Origin: Halorubellus sp. JP-L1
GTDB taxonomy: Archaea; Halobacteriota; Halobacteria; Halobacteriales; Natrialbaceae
Reading direction: 5' to 3'
DNA length: 64,000 nucleotides
Assembly: GCF_011440375.1 (NCBI RefSeq)
Contig: NZ_JAAOIR010000001.1
Span: forward strand, 930,001-994,000
The notes below the pieces were generated by a model. That model searched no databases, was not told where the DNA came from, and saw only the letters and a program-made list of their open reading frames with translations. Position 1 is the first letter of the stretch; every line of letters begins with the position of its first letter. Positions 36,363 through 44,778 of this stretch are shown here, one piece after another. Both the position numbers and the translations under genes were made by a program.

Positions 36363-36782
36363 TTACTCCCCGACGCTCACTTCGGGCGGTTCGGCGTCGA
36401 GGACGACGAGCTCTTGGGGCGTGCTGCGGCGGTCGTACGCGGCGACGTTCTCGGGCGTCCACGGCGGGACGCCGACGAACACGATCGCGTGCAGGTCGTC
36501 CTCGATGGTTAGCTCGGGGTTCCCCTTCGGGTGCGAGACGTACCGGCCCTGGGTCTGGGCCGACGGCGTCGAAAGGTCCATGCCGAAGACGGCGGTGATG
36601 CTCTCGCCGGACGCCGGCATGTAGAAGTCCGTGAAGACGGGCGTGTCGGGGTCGGCGTCGCCGACGTCGCCCTCGAGGTCGCCCGCTGCGGTGGTCGCCA
36701 GGCTCGCGGTCACCGTGTCCGGTTCCGCGTCCGCGGCGAACTCGCAGAGCACCGTCAGCAGCCCGCGCGTCGCGTATATCAC
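36363..36782 (-). CDS. Hypothetical haloarchaeal protein
   Basis: A 139-residue acidic protein is predicted from a GTG at 36782 (VIYATRGLLTVLCEF...). The beta-strand-rich text (VFTDFYMPASGESITAVFGMDL, DDLHAIVFVGVPPWTPENVAAY) looks like a real folded domain. No family is recognised. An ATG is absent near the natural beginning. It is divergent from uppP, with about 120 nt between. Confidence 0.6.
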   Translation of the reverse strand: MIYATRGLLTVLCEFAADAEPDTVTASLATTAAGDLEGDVGDADPDTPVFTDFYMPASGESITAVFGMDLSTPSAQTQGRYVSHPKGNPELTIEDDLHAIVFVGVPPWTPENVAAYDRRSTPQELVVLDAEPPEVSVGE

Positions 36783-36905
36783 GAGTGACAGTTGACGGCG
36801 GTGACTGGTAAGCCCACCGGGTATCGGTTCGCGACGCCCCCGGACACTCCTCGACCTCCCGGCGGAACCGTGGGGGCTATGGGGCTCCCCGTGCGAGGAC
36901 GCGGT

Positions 36906-37727
36906 ATGTCTGGGGAACTCGTCGTCGGCGTCCTGCTCGGTCTCGTCCAGGGCGTGTTCGAGTGGCTGCCGATCTCGAGCGAGGGGAACGTCGCGATCGC
37001 ACTGCGTGCGCTCGGCCGGTCCGCGGACGACGCCGTCGGCTACGCGCTCTTCTTGCACGTCGGTACTGCCGTCTCCGCGACCGCGTACTACCGCGACGAG
37101 TTCGCCGACGTCCTCGACGGCGTCACCGGGTGGCGGCCGGCGACCGCGTTCGGCGAGCACGCCACCGCCTCCTACATCGCGCTCGCGATGGCGGTCTCGG
37201 GCGTCGTCGGCATCGCCGCGTACACCGGGCTGAAAGCGGTCGTCTCCGAACTCGCCGGTGGTGCGTTCGTCGCGCTCGTCGGCGTCCTCCTGATACTCAC
37301 GGGCCTCCTCCAGCGGTACGCGAACGCCGACGTCGAGGCCGCGAAAGCCCAGCCGGACGCCGTCGACGCGGTGTTCGTCGGCGCGATGCAGGGCCTCGCG
37401 ATCCTCCCCGGCGTCTCCCGGTCGGGGACGACCGCGAGCGCACTCCTGTTCCGTGGACACGACGGCGAAAGCGCGTTCCGGCTCTCCTTCCTCCTGTCGG
37501 TGCCCGCGGCGCTCGCCGCCGGCGCGCTCGAGGTCTACCAGAGCGGCGGGATCCCGGGCGTCGACCCGACCGCGACGCTCGCCGCGCTCGTCGTCGCCGC
37601 CGTCGTCGGGTACGCGACCATCGACGCCCTCATGCGCGTCGTCGAACGCGTCTCGTTCTGGCTCGTCTGCGTCGGCCTCGGGTCGCTCGCCGTCGTCGGC
37701 GGCCTCATGGTGCTCGCGGTCACGTAG
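36906..37727 (+). CDS. uppP: Undecaprenyl/polyprenyl-diphosphate phosphatase (UppP/BacA)
   Basis: The 273-residue membrane protein has about eight spans and the two BacA motifs: FEWLPISSEGN (17-27) and LPGVSRSGTTASALLFRG (about 160-177). The enzyme removes phosphate from polyprenyl diphosphate released after glycan transfer, recycling the lipid carrier; its active site faces outside. The usual SSxGH is SSEGN here. ATG 36906 is chosen over an in-frame TTG at 36792, whose leader looks untranslated. The stop codon lies inside an 18-bp tandem duplication. Confidence 0.92.
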   Translation: MSGELVVGVLLGLVQGVFEWLPISSEGNVAIALRALGRSADDAVGYALFLHVGTAVSATAYYRDEFADVLDGVTGWRPATAFGEHATASYIALAMAVSGVVGIAAYTGLKAVVSELAGGAFVALVGVLLILTGLLQRYANADVEAAKAQPDAVDAVFVGAMQGLAILPGVSRSGTTASALLFRGHDGESAFRLSFLLSVPAALAAGALEVYQSGGIPGVDPTATLAALVVAAVVGYATIDALMRVVERVSFWLVCVGLGSLAVVGGLMVLAVT

Positions 37728-37757
37728 GTGCTCGCGGTCACGTAGGTGCTCGCAGTC
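37710..37757 (+). repeat. 18-bp tandem duplication spanning the uppP stop codon
   Basis: The unit GTGCTCGCGGTCACGTAG occurs at 37710-37727 (ending in the real stop), again exactly at 37728-37745, and a third imperfect partial copy follows to about 37757. Confidence 0.85.
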
Positions 37758-37775
37758 AGCGAGCCGATACCGTCG

Positions 37776-38444
37776 TCAGGAGAGCGCGTTCTTCAGCGTC
37801 TTCGCGTACAGGCCGACCATCCGCTTGCGCGAGCCGGCGAGCGCGTCCTCGAGTGCCTTCGGCGCACCCGTCGTGATGCCGGCGCCGTGCCCGCAGTAGA
37901 GTTCGCCCGGCGCGAGGTCGCCGAGTTGCTTCCGTGGCGGGAACGCACGCAGCATCGGGTGCACGCCGAGTTCCTCGGGTTTGGTCGTGTAGTAGTCGAC
38001 GGTGCCGACGGCCTCGCTCACCCATAGCTCGCCCGAGTCGGCGTCCCAGAGCGCGACCTCGTTCCAGAACGGCGTGTTCAGGACCCGCCGGACGTCGAAG
38101 CGCGCGAGCACGCCGCGGAGCGGCTCCGTCTCCGCGTCCAGGTCCGTCGACCCGAAGAACTCCGGGACGAACACGGGGACGTCGTGTCGGTTCGCGACCG
38201 CCGCGCAGTCGCGCTCGTGGCGCGCGAGCGTGAGGACGACGCCCGCGACGTCCCCGAGTGCCGCGAGGTGGTCGTCGAGGCCGTCGACGTCCACCGGGTC
38301 GACGACGTACACACCCTCGTCGGTGTCGAACGCGTGACTCGCCCGCTGCATCCCCTCCTCGGGGTGCGCGATCCACCCGAAGCCGTCGTCGTCCTCGCGG
38401 ACGACCTCGTAGGCCTCGGCGGACCCCGTCTTCTTCAGTGGCAT
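37776..38444 (-). CDS. Metallo-beta-lactamase-fold-like protein without the metal motif
   Basis: The 222-residue protein follows the order of strands of an MBL-fold hydrolase: YVVDPVDVDGLDDHL, then VVLTLARHERDCAAVANRHDVPVFVPE, VALWDADSGELWVSEAVG, and a late LYCGHGAGI. The zinc-binding HxHxDH is replaced by LARHERD, so only part of the metal site could exist. It may be a non-hydrolytic relative. ATG 38444 is chosen over an upstream ATG at 38471 since it starts the conserved domain (MPLKKTG). It converges on uppP. Confidence 0.65.
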   Translation of the reverse strand: MPLKKTGSAEAYEVVREDDDGFGWIAHPEEGMQRASHAFDTDEGVYVVDPVDVDGLDDHLAALGDVAGVVLTLARHERDCAAVANRHDVPVFVPEFFGSTDLDAETEPLRGVLARFDVRRVLNTPFWNEVALWDADSGELWVSEAVGTVDYYTTKPEELGVHPMLRAFPPRKQLGDLAPGELYCGHGAGITTGAPKALEDALAGSRKRMVGLYAKTLKNALS

Positions 38445-38555
38445 ACCACCCGCTAGGGGCGGGAGCGCCATAAACCGCGGGCCAACGCCACCGCCGACGG
38501 TGCGACTTGCAGACCGACGCGCTCGTTCGCGGCTCGCGGCCCAAGATTCGCCGGG

Positions 38556-38783
38556 CTACTTGACGCGGAACGGGTTGTCGTCGTCCTCGCCGTCGTCGCC
38601 CTCGTCGCCGCCGCCGTGGTCGCCGAAGGGCTTCCTGGCAGTGAGCGTGAGCGTCGCCTCCGGGGCGTCGTCGTCCTCCCACGGCGACTCGTACACCGAC
38701 ACCTCCGCCTCGGTGACGTCCCAGTCGCGTTCTTCGAGGAGTGCCACGAGTTCTCGCTGCTCGTCGAGTACGTCGTCGCGCAT
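38556..38783 (-). CDS. Small acidic hypothetical protein
   Basis: This 75-residue protein has a short alpha/beta start (ELVALLEERDWDVTEAEVSVYES) and a strongly acidic Gly/Asp tail ending NPFRVK. The composition is typical of haloarchaeal small proteins, and the frame has haloarchaeal codon bias. No family is recognised. Confidence 0.65.
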   Translation of the reverse strand: MRDDVLDEQRELVALLEERDWDVTEAEVSVYESPWEDDDAPEATLTLTARKPFGDHGGGDEGDDGEDDDNPFRVK

Positions 38784-38880
38784 ACCGGTCCAACGGCTGG
38801 CAGAGACTTGGGTTCGTCGGGTGCAAAGTCAGGGGTCCTGGGCGCTCGCCGCGGCGGGGGTTCTTCAGTGACGCGCCCAG

Positions 38881-39402
38881 ATGACGGATATGGACTCGCT
38901 CACGGACCCCGGTCGGCTCCTGAACGACGACGCCGTCGACTGGCGAGATCGGACGCACGAGGTCGACGCCGCGACGTTCGAGGATACCCGCGAGCACGTG
39001 GACAGTCACGCGATCGTCGGAATCACCGACGACGACGGACGCGTGCTCTGTCACGACGACGGCTCGCACGGCTGGACGCTCCCGGCGGCGACCGTTTCGG
39101 CCGGCGACGACTGGGCGGCGACCGCCCGTCGCGACCTCGGCGAACTGCTCGGTGCGACCGTCGCGCTCGACCACCCCGTGCGCGTCCGCCACTTCTCGTT
39201 CGTGGTCGACGACGCCCAGGACTCCCGGCGCGCGGACACGTACGACGTCGTCTTCCCGGCGAACGTGGACGGCGAGATTCCGGCCGCAGACCACGATGGA
39301 AAGGATGCCAATGACGGCGACGACGCGCTGGCGTGGTTCGACGCCGTCCCGGCCGGCCAGGACGGACCGCTCGCCGACGACATCCGGCTGTTCCTGGACT
39401 GA
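38881..39402 (+). CDS. Nudix-like hydrolase with degenerate Nudix box
   Basis: The 173-residue protein has the Nudix layout: VDSHAIVGITDDDGRVLC, WTLPAATVSAGDDWAATARRDLGELLG in place of the GX5EX7REUXEEXGU box, then VRHFSFVVDDAQ and VVFPANVDGEI. Catalytic glutamates of the box are only partly kept (RRDLGELLG), so the substrate and even activity are uncertain. The family cleaves nucleoside diphosphate derivatives. ATG 38881 is used; ATG 38890 is also in frame. Confidence 0.75.
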   Translation: MTDMDSLTDPGRLLNDDAVDWRDRTHEVDAATFEDTREHVDSHAIVGITDDDGRVLCHDDGSHGWTLPAATVSAGDDWAATARRDLGELLGATVALDHPVRVRHFSFVVDDAQDSRRADTYDVVFPANVDGEIPAADHDGKDANDGDDALAWFDAVPAGQDGPLADDIRLFLD

Positions 39403-39414
39403 CCGAGCGCGGCG

Positions 39415-39786
39415 TCAGGGCGAGAAGTCGAACCGCGGCCGGTCGACGTCCGGCGTCCGGTGCTCGACCTCCTCCCCGTCCTCGTACCGAACGAAGCTGA
39501 GGTAGAACGTCCGCCCGCAGCCGTCCTCGTCGGGACGCGGGTCGTTCGCGCCGCCGCCGCTGGCGTCCGGGGGCGACTCGGACGACTCGACCGCGTCCGG
39601 GTCGGCGCCGTCGCCGAGGCAGACGAACTCGATGCCGTCCGCTGCCTCGACGTCGTCGTCGGTCGTCGACGCGTACGTCCAGCCGTCGAGGGGCTCGCGC
39701 GTCACGCACTTGTCGTTCAGGTACGCGTCGCGTTCGACGCCGGTAACCGCGCCGCAGTACGGGCAGTGGTACGTGACCCAGACCAT
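39415..39786 (-). CDS. Hypothetical zinc-ribbon protein
   Basis: The 123-residue protein starts MVWVTYHCPYCGAV (Cys8, Cys11), with further cysteines in DKCV, FVCLGDG and DGCGRTF. Four could bind zinc. The middle is acidic and low in complexity. No function is known. It converges with the Nudix-like gene, 12 nt apart. The ATG at 39786 begins just before the first zinc pair, so the longer frame upstream is rejected. Confidence 0.7.
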   Translation of the reverse strand: MVWVTYHCPYCGAVTGVERDAYLNDKCVTREPLDGWTYASTTDDDVEAADGIEFVCLGDGADPDAVESSESPPDASGGGANDPRPDEDGCGRTFYLSFVRYEDGEEVEHRTPDVDRPRFDFSP

Positions 39787-39918
39787 CTCGCCTCGTCGTA
39801 GGAGCCGGACGACCAAAGGCTCGGCCCCCGCGGGGAGTCGTCGGTGCGGCCGTCGGCGAACGCCGCGGGTGCTCGGCGAACCGACAACGTGGTGAGGGTT
39901 CGACGCGTATCGTCGCGC

Positions 39919-41226
39919 GTGACCGACGGAGTCGCCGCGAGTGGGGACGCGGACGCGACCCCGGACGCGAGCCCCGACGCCGACGCGAACGCGGACCCAG
40001 ACGAGGGCGCCGACGGTGGGTCGGGGACCCGCGGGGCCCGCGGTGAGCGCGCCAGGCTCGGCCTCGTCGTGTGGGGCGTCCTCGTCTCGCAGGTGTTCCT
40101 CTACCCCGGCCTGGAGGAGACGGTGGCCGCGCTCGGCGGCGGCGAGGGCATCCTCGCGCCGACGTGGTTCCTCGTCGCCGAGTTCGGCGCGTTCGTCGCG
40201 TTCGCGGTCGCGTGGGGGCTCCTCAGCGACTCGCTCGGACGCCGCGTACCGTTCGTCGTTCTCGGCGCGCTCGGCGGTGCCGCTAGCTACGTCGCCGTCG
40301 CGCTCTCGCCCGGCCTCGGGCTCGGGTTCGGCGTCGTGCTCGGCCTCCGCGTGGTCGGCGGCGCGTTCACCATCGGTGCGTTCTCGCTCGCGATCACCAT
40401 GCTCATGGACCTCGGCGGCGGCCACGGCCGGAACATGGGCGCCGCCGGGACCGCCATCGGCCTCGGCGCCGCGCTCGGCGCGGTCGTCGGCGGCCAGCTC
40501 GCCGCCCTCGACCCGCTCTTCCCGCTTTACGGTGGAGCGGCCGTCCTCCTCGCCGCCGGTGCGCTCGCCGCGACCGTCCCGGACCGCTCGACCGGCGGCG
40601 GCCTCCCCGTCGGCACCGTCGTCGACCGCGTCCGCAGCCGCCCCGTGCTCCTCGTCCCGTACGCGTTCGGGTACGTCGACCGCCTCACCGCCGGGTTCTT
40701 CGCGCTCGCCGGCGTCTCGTACTTCCGGAGCGCGTTCGAGATCGACGCCGCGACCGCCGGCCTCACGCTCGCGCTGTTCTTCCTCCCGTTCGCCGCGCTC
40801 CAGTACCCCGTCGGCTCGCTGTCGGACCGCATCGGCCGGTACCGGCCGGTCGTCGGCGGCTCCGTCCTCTACGGCGTCGCCATCGTCGCCGTCGGCCTCG
40901 CACCATCGTACGTCGTCGCCGCCGCGCTCCTCGTCGCCGTCGGCGTCTGCGGCGCGTTCGTCTCCCCCGCGACGATGGCGCTCGTCACCGACGTCGTCCC
41001 GCCGAACGAGAACGCGTCAGCGATGGGCGGATTCAACGTCTTCGGGAGCCTCGGGATGCTCAGCGGCTTCCTCGTCGGCGGCCTCGTCACCGCCGAGTAC
41101 GGCTTCCTCGCCGCGTTCCTCGTCGCCGGCGGCCTCGAGGTCGCGATCGCCGTCGTCGCGAGCACCGCCATCGCTCGCATCGCGAACCCGCCAGCCAGGG
41201 GCACCCCGAGCGCCGAGCGCCAGTAG
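39919..41226 (+). CDS. Major facilitator superfamily transporter
   Basis: The 435-residue protein has twelve membrane spans after a disordered acidic N-terminus of about 40 residues. MFS motif A appears twice in the usual places: GLLSDSLGRRVPF after span 2 and GSLSDRIGRYRP after span 8. Substrate is unknown; the family exports drugs or imports sugars and organic acids. The GTG at 39919 (VTDGVAASGD) is preferred to ATG 39844, whose added residues are basic and unlike the host. Confidence 0.88.
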   Translation: MTDGVAASGDADATPDASPDADANADPDEGADGGSGTRGARGERARLGLVVWGVLVSQVFLYPGLEETVAALGGGEGILAPTWFLVAEFGAFVAFAVAWGLLSDSLGRRVPFVVLGALGGAASYVAVALSPGLGLGFGVVLGLRVVGGAFTIGAFSLAITMLMDLGGGHGRNMGAAGTAIGLGAALGAVVGGQLAALDPLFPLYGGAAVLLAAGALAATVPDRSTGGGLPVGTVVDRVRSRPVLLVPYAFGYVDRLTAGFFALAGVSYFRSAFEIDAATAGLTLALFFLPFAALQYPVGSLSDRIGRYRPVVGGSVLYGVAIVAVGLAPSYVVAAALLVAVGVCGAFVSPATMALVTDVVPPNENASAMGGFNVFGSLGMLSGFLVGGLVTAEYGFLAAFLVAGGLEVAIAVVASTAIARIANPPARGTPSAERQ

Positions 41227-41296
41227 GCGGCGTTCGAGTCCGCGCGGCGTCGGCGAGGTGGAAAGGCCTATGCCGTCCGTGGGCGACGATGCTGGC

Positions 41297-42148
41297 ATGA
41301 TAGACGAGACCGTCGAAGAGATCGAGGAGATGCAGACGCACTCGTCGTCGGTCGTCGCCGTGAAGGCCGCTCGCGCGCTCGCGGACCTCACCGAGCGCGA
41401 GTTCGCGACGGTCGAGGAGTACGAGCGCGCGCTCGGCCGGAACGCGCAGGCGCTCCAGCGAGCGAACCCGAGTCACGCGAGCCTCCACAACGCGATGGGC
41501 GAGATCGTCGACAGCGTCGAGGACGGCGACTTCGCCGACGTCGAGGCGGCGAAGGAAGCGACGACGGACGCGATCGAGCGGGTCGTCGACACCGTCGAGT
41601 CCGGCAAACACCTTGCGGCGGAGAACGCCGCCACGTACCTCGAGGACGAGCAGACGATCCTCACCCACGACTACTCGTCGACGGTCCTGGAGGCCGTCGA
41701 GGCCGCGACGCAGGGCGGGAAGTTCCTGGAGGCGTACGTCACCGAAGCACGCCCCCGGTACCTCGGCCGGAAGACCGCGCGCCAGCTCGCCGCTCTCGAC
41801 CGCGTCGACCCGCACTTGCTCGCGGACAGCGCCGCCGGCTACTACATGGACGAGTGCGATCTCGTCGTCGTCGGCATGGACTGCATCGTCGGCGACACCC
41901 TGTACAATCGCGTCGGGACGTTCCCGATCGCGGCCGTCGCCGACCGCTGCGACGTCCCCGTCGTCGTCGTCGGGTCCGCGGCGAAGATTATCGACGACGG
42001 GTTCGTGTTCGAGAACGAGTTCCGGTCGCCGAGCGAAGTGATGCGCGAACCCGCCGAGGGGTTCACCGTCGAGAACCCCGCGTACGACGCCACGCCCGTC
42101 GACCTCGTCGACGAGGTGATCACCGACGAGGGCGTTCGCTCGCCCTGA
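41297..42148 (+). CDS. eIF2B-alpha/R15P-isomerase superfamily protein
   Basis: The 283-residue protein belongs to the eIF2B alpha/beta/delta - MtnA - ribose-1,5-bisphosphate isomerase superfamily. It has an N-terminal helical region (about 1-115), then ILTHDYSSTVLEAV, FLEAYVTEARP, LVVVGMDCIVGDTLYNRVGTF and VPVVVVGSAAKI. R15P and MTR-1-P isomerases use a Cys in the first segment and an Asp in a GADA-like loop. Here the first position is HDYSS, so isomerase chemistry by that mechanism is doubtful. It may be a sugar-phosphate-sensing or initiation-factor-like protein. The start ATG 41297 is preferred to ATG 41270. Confidence 0.8.
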   Translation: MIDETVEEIEEMQTHSSSVVAVKAARALADLTEREFATVEEYERALGRNAQALQRANPSHASLHNAMGEIVDSVEDGDFADVEAAKEATTDAIERVVDTVESGKHLAAENAATYLEDEQTILTHDYSSTVLEAVEAATQGGKFLEAYVTEARPRYLGRKTARQLAALDRVDPHLLADSAAGYYMDECDLVVVGMDCIVGDTLYNRVGTFPIAAVADRCDVPVVVVGSAAKIIDDGFVFENEFRSPSEVMREPAEGFTVENPAYDATPVDLVDEVITDEGVRSP

Positions 42149-42281
42149 CGCCCTCCCCCGCGATCGCTTCGAGGAACGCGCCATCGCACTCCGCGAAGAA
42201 CTTCGGAACACGGAGCCGTGACTCCAACCCGAGGTATCAACCCCCAAGAATGAACTACCCCAGCCGCGTCGTCCTGCCTGC

Positions 42282-42425
42282 ATGCTCGACGCCGAACCAG
42301 TCGTCTGCACCGACTGCGGGAACCTCCACATGGAAGGCGGACAGGCCCCCGACTATATCGACAGCTGCGTCGTCTGCGACGGTCACGTCGACGACGTCGA
42401 CCTCGACGACGTCATCGGTCTCTGA
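42282..42425 (+). CDS. 47-residue zinc-finger microprotein
   Basis: This is a short frame with two CxxC knuckles, VVCTDCGN (residues 8-15) and SCVVCDGH (about 28-35), followed by an acidic tail with repeated VDD/LDD. The four cysteines could hold one zinc ion. Haloarchaea are known to have many sub-60-residue zinc-finger proteins that affect biofilm or metabolism, though I cannot say it is orthologous to any. Codon bias is host-like, and the frame ends 75 nt before the convergent trmB stop. Confidence 0.65.
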   Translation: MLDAEPVVCTDCGNLHMEGGQAPDYIDSCVVCDGHVDDVDLDDVIGL

Positions 42426-42500
42426 CCGCGCCGAACGCTCACTCCGTCGAGACCGGACAGTCGACAGCGACAGCGTCGCGACCGCTACCAGCGATGGCAG

Positions 42501-43565
42501 CTACTCCAGTTGCTTCGGCGGGCTGTCCCGTCCGACACGGATTTCGTGGGCTTCGATGTCCTCGAACGCGGCGACCTGCCCGCCGATCGTGACGTCCTCG
42601 CCGGTGTCGTCGTCGGTGAGGGTGAGGGTCGCGACTTCCTCGGTGGTCTCGAACGCGACGTCGCTGACCTTCCCGCTGACGACTCTCGGCGTGCCGGTCT
42701 CGACGTCGCGGCCGTCGATCGTCGCGTAGAACTCGCCGCCCTCGGCGACGACGTCCTTCACGCACCGGCGGATGCTCGCGTACCGGCGCGGGTACGGGCG
42801 GTCCTCGCCGTCGGCGTACAGCTCCTCGGCGGTCGTCCAGAGCACGGTCCCGAAGAACCCGGAGACGAGGAACCCGAGCGCGGAGCGATTGAAGATGACG
42901 CCGTAGCGGTCCTGGTCGTCGCGGAGGGCGTCCTGGGTGGCGTAGATCGAGTACTCGCCGTCGGCGACGGCGATGACGGGCGTCGTGATGCCCCGGCGGG
43001 CGCGCGCGGTCGTCGCGACTTGCGCGTAGTCGTACTCCTCTGGGTCGGGTGCGCCCGCGGCGGGCGTGACGAGGAGTTCGATGCTGACGCCCTCGTGGTT
43101 CCGTTGCTTGAGGAGGTCCGAGAACCGCTCGAGGAGGTCCGGCGTCAGGGAGAGCGCGAGCTCGTAGTCCGCGGCGTCGATTACCTCCTCGAGGTAGCGC
43201 AGGATCGTCGACCGGGACTTCACGAGCGACACCGCCTCGGTGTCCCGCGCAGGTGCGGTGTAGCGCGCTTCGAGTTCGTCGATCATCTCGTCGAGCGACG
43301 ACGTGACGTCGGCGAACGCGTCGTCGGGGTCGACCGCGATGATCTTCATCGGGCGGGACTCGCGGAGTTCGACGAGCCCGCGGTCGGAAAGCGACCGCAC
43401 GGTGTCGTAGACGCGGGGCTGCGGGATCTCGGTGCGGTCGGCGATCTCGCTGGCGGTGAGCTGGCCGTGCTCGAGCACGGTGAGGTAGGCGTCGATCTCG
43501 TACTCGCCGAGGTTGAACCGGTCCCCCACTCGCTCGATGGTGTTGCGGAGGTCGTCGCTTGGCAT
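42501..43565 (-). CDS. trmB: TrmB-family sugar-responsive transcriptional regulator
   Basis: The 354-residue protein has an N-terminal winged helix (about 12-75; [38 protein letters not shown]) and a short coiled linker. The TrmB effector domain follows (about 105-345; [44 protein letters not shown]). In Halobacterium TrmB is a glucose-responsive regulator of central carbon metabolism that binds a TACT-N7/8-GAGTA site. I choose ATG 43565 since GGAGGTCA lies about 10-20 nt before it and the TATA/operator region (43597-43614) is too near the other in-frame ATG at 43589 for that to be the start. Confidence 0.9.
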   Translation of the reverse strand: MPSDDLRNTIERVGDRFNLGEYEIDAYLTVLEHGQLTASEIADRTEIPQPRVYDTVRSLSDRGLVELRESRPMKIIAVDPDDAFADVTSSLDEMIDELEARYTAPARDTEAVSLVKSRSTILRYLEEVIDAADYELALSLTPDLLERFSDLLKQRNHEGVSIELLVTPAAGAPDPEEYDYAQVATTARARRGITTPVIAVADGEYSIYATQDALRDDQDRYGVIFNRSALGFLVSGFFGTVLWTTAEELYADGEDRPYPRRYASIRRCVKDVVAEGGEFYATIDGRDVETGTPRVVSGKVSDVAFETTEEVATLTLTDDDTGEDVTIGGQVAAFEDIEAHEIRVGRDSPPKQLE

Positions 43566-43596
43566 GTCCCGCAAGATGACCTCCTGCATTAAACCA

Positions 43597-43614
43597 TTTA
43601 CTAAAATCCGAGTA
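43597..43614 (-). promoter_or_regulatory. TrmB operator overlapping the trmB TATA box
   Basis: The plus strand reads TACT (43599-43602), seven bases, then GAGTA (43610-43614), an exact match to the published haloarchaeal TrmB consensus TACT-N7/8-GAGTA. On the minus strand it overlaps TTTTAGTAAA, a plausible TATA box about 25 nt from the expected start of transcription. This suggests autorepression. Confidence 0.7.
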
Positions 43615-43730
43615 GCACCGCGTTTCGGAAGCGGGTACGTTCGAGCGGGTGATGCTTCGCTGGCGCGGAGCCGCCCGAGACGGAGCGACGCACCGATACG
43701 AGTAACACGACCGAGAACCTACGGCCGGGC

Positions 43731-44270
43731 GTGCTCTCGGGATACGACGGCGTGGTGTACGACCTCGACGGGACGCTCGTGGGACTGGACGTCGCGTGGG
43801 ACGCAGTGCGCGCCGACGCCGCCACCGCGTACCGAGACGCGGGCGTCGATCCCGGCGAGAGAGACCTCTGGGGGCTCCTCGCGGACGCGGACGCGAACGG
43901 ACTCGGCGCGGACGTGGAGGCGGTGATCGCGCGCCACGAGTGCGAGGGCGCCCGCACCTCGACGCGACTCCGGCTCGCCGACGCGCTCGCTCCCGAGACC
44001 CGGCCCGTCGGCGTCTGCACGCTGAACTGCGAGGCCGCCGCCCGCGACGCGCTCGCCGTCCACGAACTCGACGCGGACGTCGAGGCGGTCGTCGGCCGCG
44101 ACACCGTCGCGACCCGCAAACCACACCCCGAGCCGTTGCTCGCGACCGTCGACCGCCTCGACCTCGCTCCCGCGGACGTCGTGTTCGTCGGCGACAGCGA
44201 ACGCGACGAGGCGACCGCGGAGGCCGCCGGCGTCGCGTTCGCGTACGCCGACGCCGTCGCACTCGAGTAG
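43731..44270 (+). CDS. HAD-superfamily hydrolase
   Basis: The 179-residue protein has HAD motif I VVYDLDGTLVG (residues 8-18, nucleophile Asp11), motif II VCTLNC, motif III near RKPHPEP and motif IV FVGDSERDEATAEAAG. The cap is small (C1 type, about 20-75). Phosphoglycolate phosphatase or another sugar-phosphate phosphatase is the likely class. The GTG at 43731 is the start; no ATG lies close. It is divergent from trmB, and the operator lies about 117 nt away. Confidence 0.85.
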   Translation: MLSGYDGVVYDLDGTLVGLDVAWDAVRADAATAYRDAGVDPGERDLWGLLADADANGLGADVEAVIARHECEGARTSTRLRLADALAPETRPVGVCTLNCEAAARDALAVHELDADVEAVVGRDTVATRKPHPEPLLATVDRLDLAPADVVFVGDSERDEATAEAAGVAFAYADAVALE

Positions 44271-44327
44271 GGCACAGTCGAGTAGAGCGAGCGCGAGCGC
44301 GATCCAGCGTTCGACCGCGAGCGAATT

Positions 44328-44630
44328 TCAGAGCCGGAGTCGTTCCCGCACGTACAGCCCGACGGCCGTCAGGAACCAGATAGCGGCGCCGACGCGGACC
44401 ACGAACCCGATTATCTCACCCCAGCCGTCGAGCGGGACGAACAGCGAGAGGACGACCACGGTCGGAACGCCGAACAGGAGCGTGAGCACGAACGTGAGGT
44501 TCATCACGTGCTCGGTGTCCACGCCCTCCACCGACGCCTCGTCGTCCGACTGCTCGGTGCTCGCGTCGGCGAGTGCACTGTCGCCGTCCGCAGTGGTCGT
44601 CGCATCGGCCGAGTCGGCGTCGCCGCTCAC
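44328..44630 (-). CDS. Small two-span membrane protein, DUF5822-like
   Basis: This protein of about 100 residues has an acidic N-terminal tail (about 1-40) and two membrane helices (near 44-63 and 72-90). They contain VMNLTFVLTLLFGVPTVVVLS and VVRVGAAIWFLTAVGLYV, the pattern of the haloarchaeal DUF5822 family, whose function I do not know. A GTG at 44630 is the best start; no ATG is available. An earlier GTG is also in frame. Confidence 0.6.
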   Translation of the reverse strand: MSGDADSADATTTADGDSALADASTEQSDDEASVEGVDTEHVMNLTFVLTLLFGVPTVVVLSLFVPLDGWGEIIGFVVRVGAAIWFLTAVGLYVRERLRL

Positions 44631-44778
44631 GCCCGACGACTCGGACGCCCCGAGTAAGGACCTGCCGATTCCGGCCACCGACCGCGCGGGCTCGCGACGG
44701 CGAGTTCGGGCGGTCGCGGGCAGCTTCGTCGCCGACCGCACGGTTTTTCGGGGTGTGGGCACTCCGAACGAACGAATC

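Noticed and set aside
36792-36905. TTG start giving a longer UppP
   Set aside because: The 38 added residues are Pro/Gly-rich and precede the first membrane helix without similarity to BacA proteins.
41297-42148. Assignment as ribose-1,5-bisphosphate isomerase
   Set aside because: The catalytic Cys position holds HDYSS; I kept only the superfamily name.
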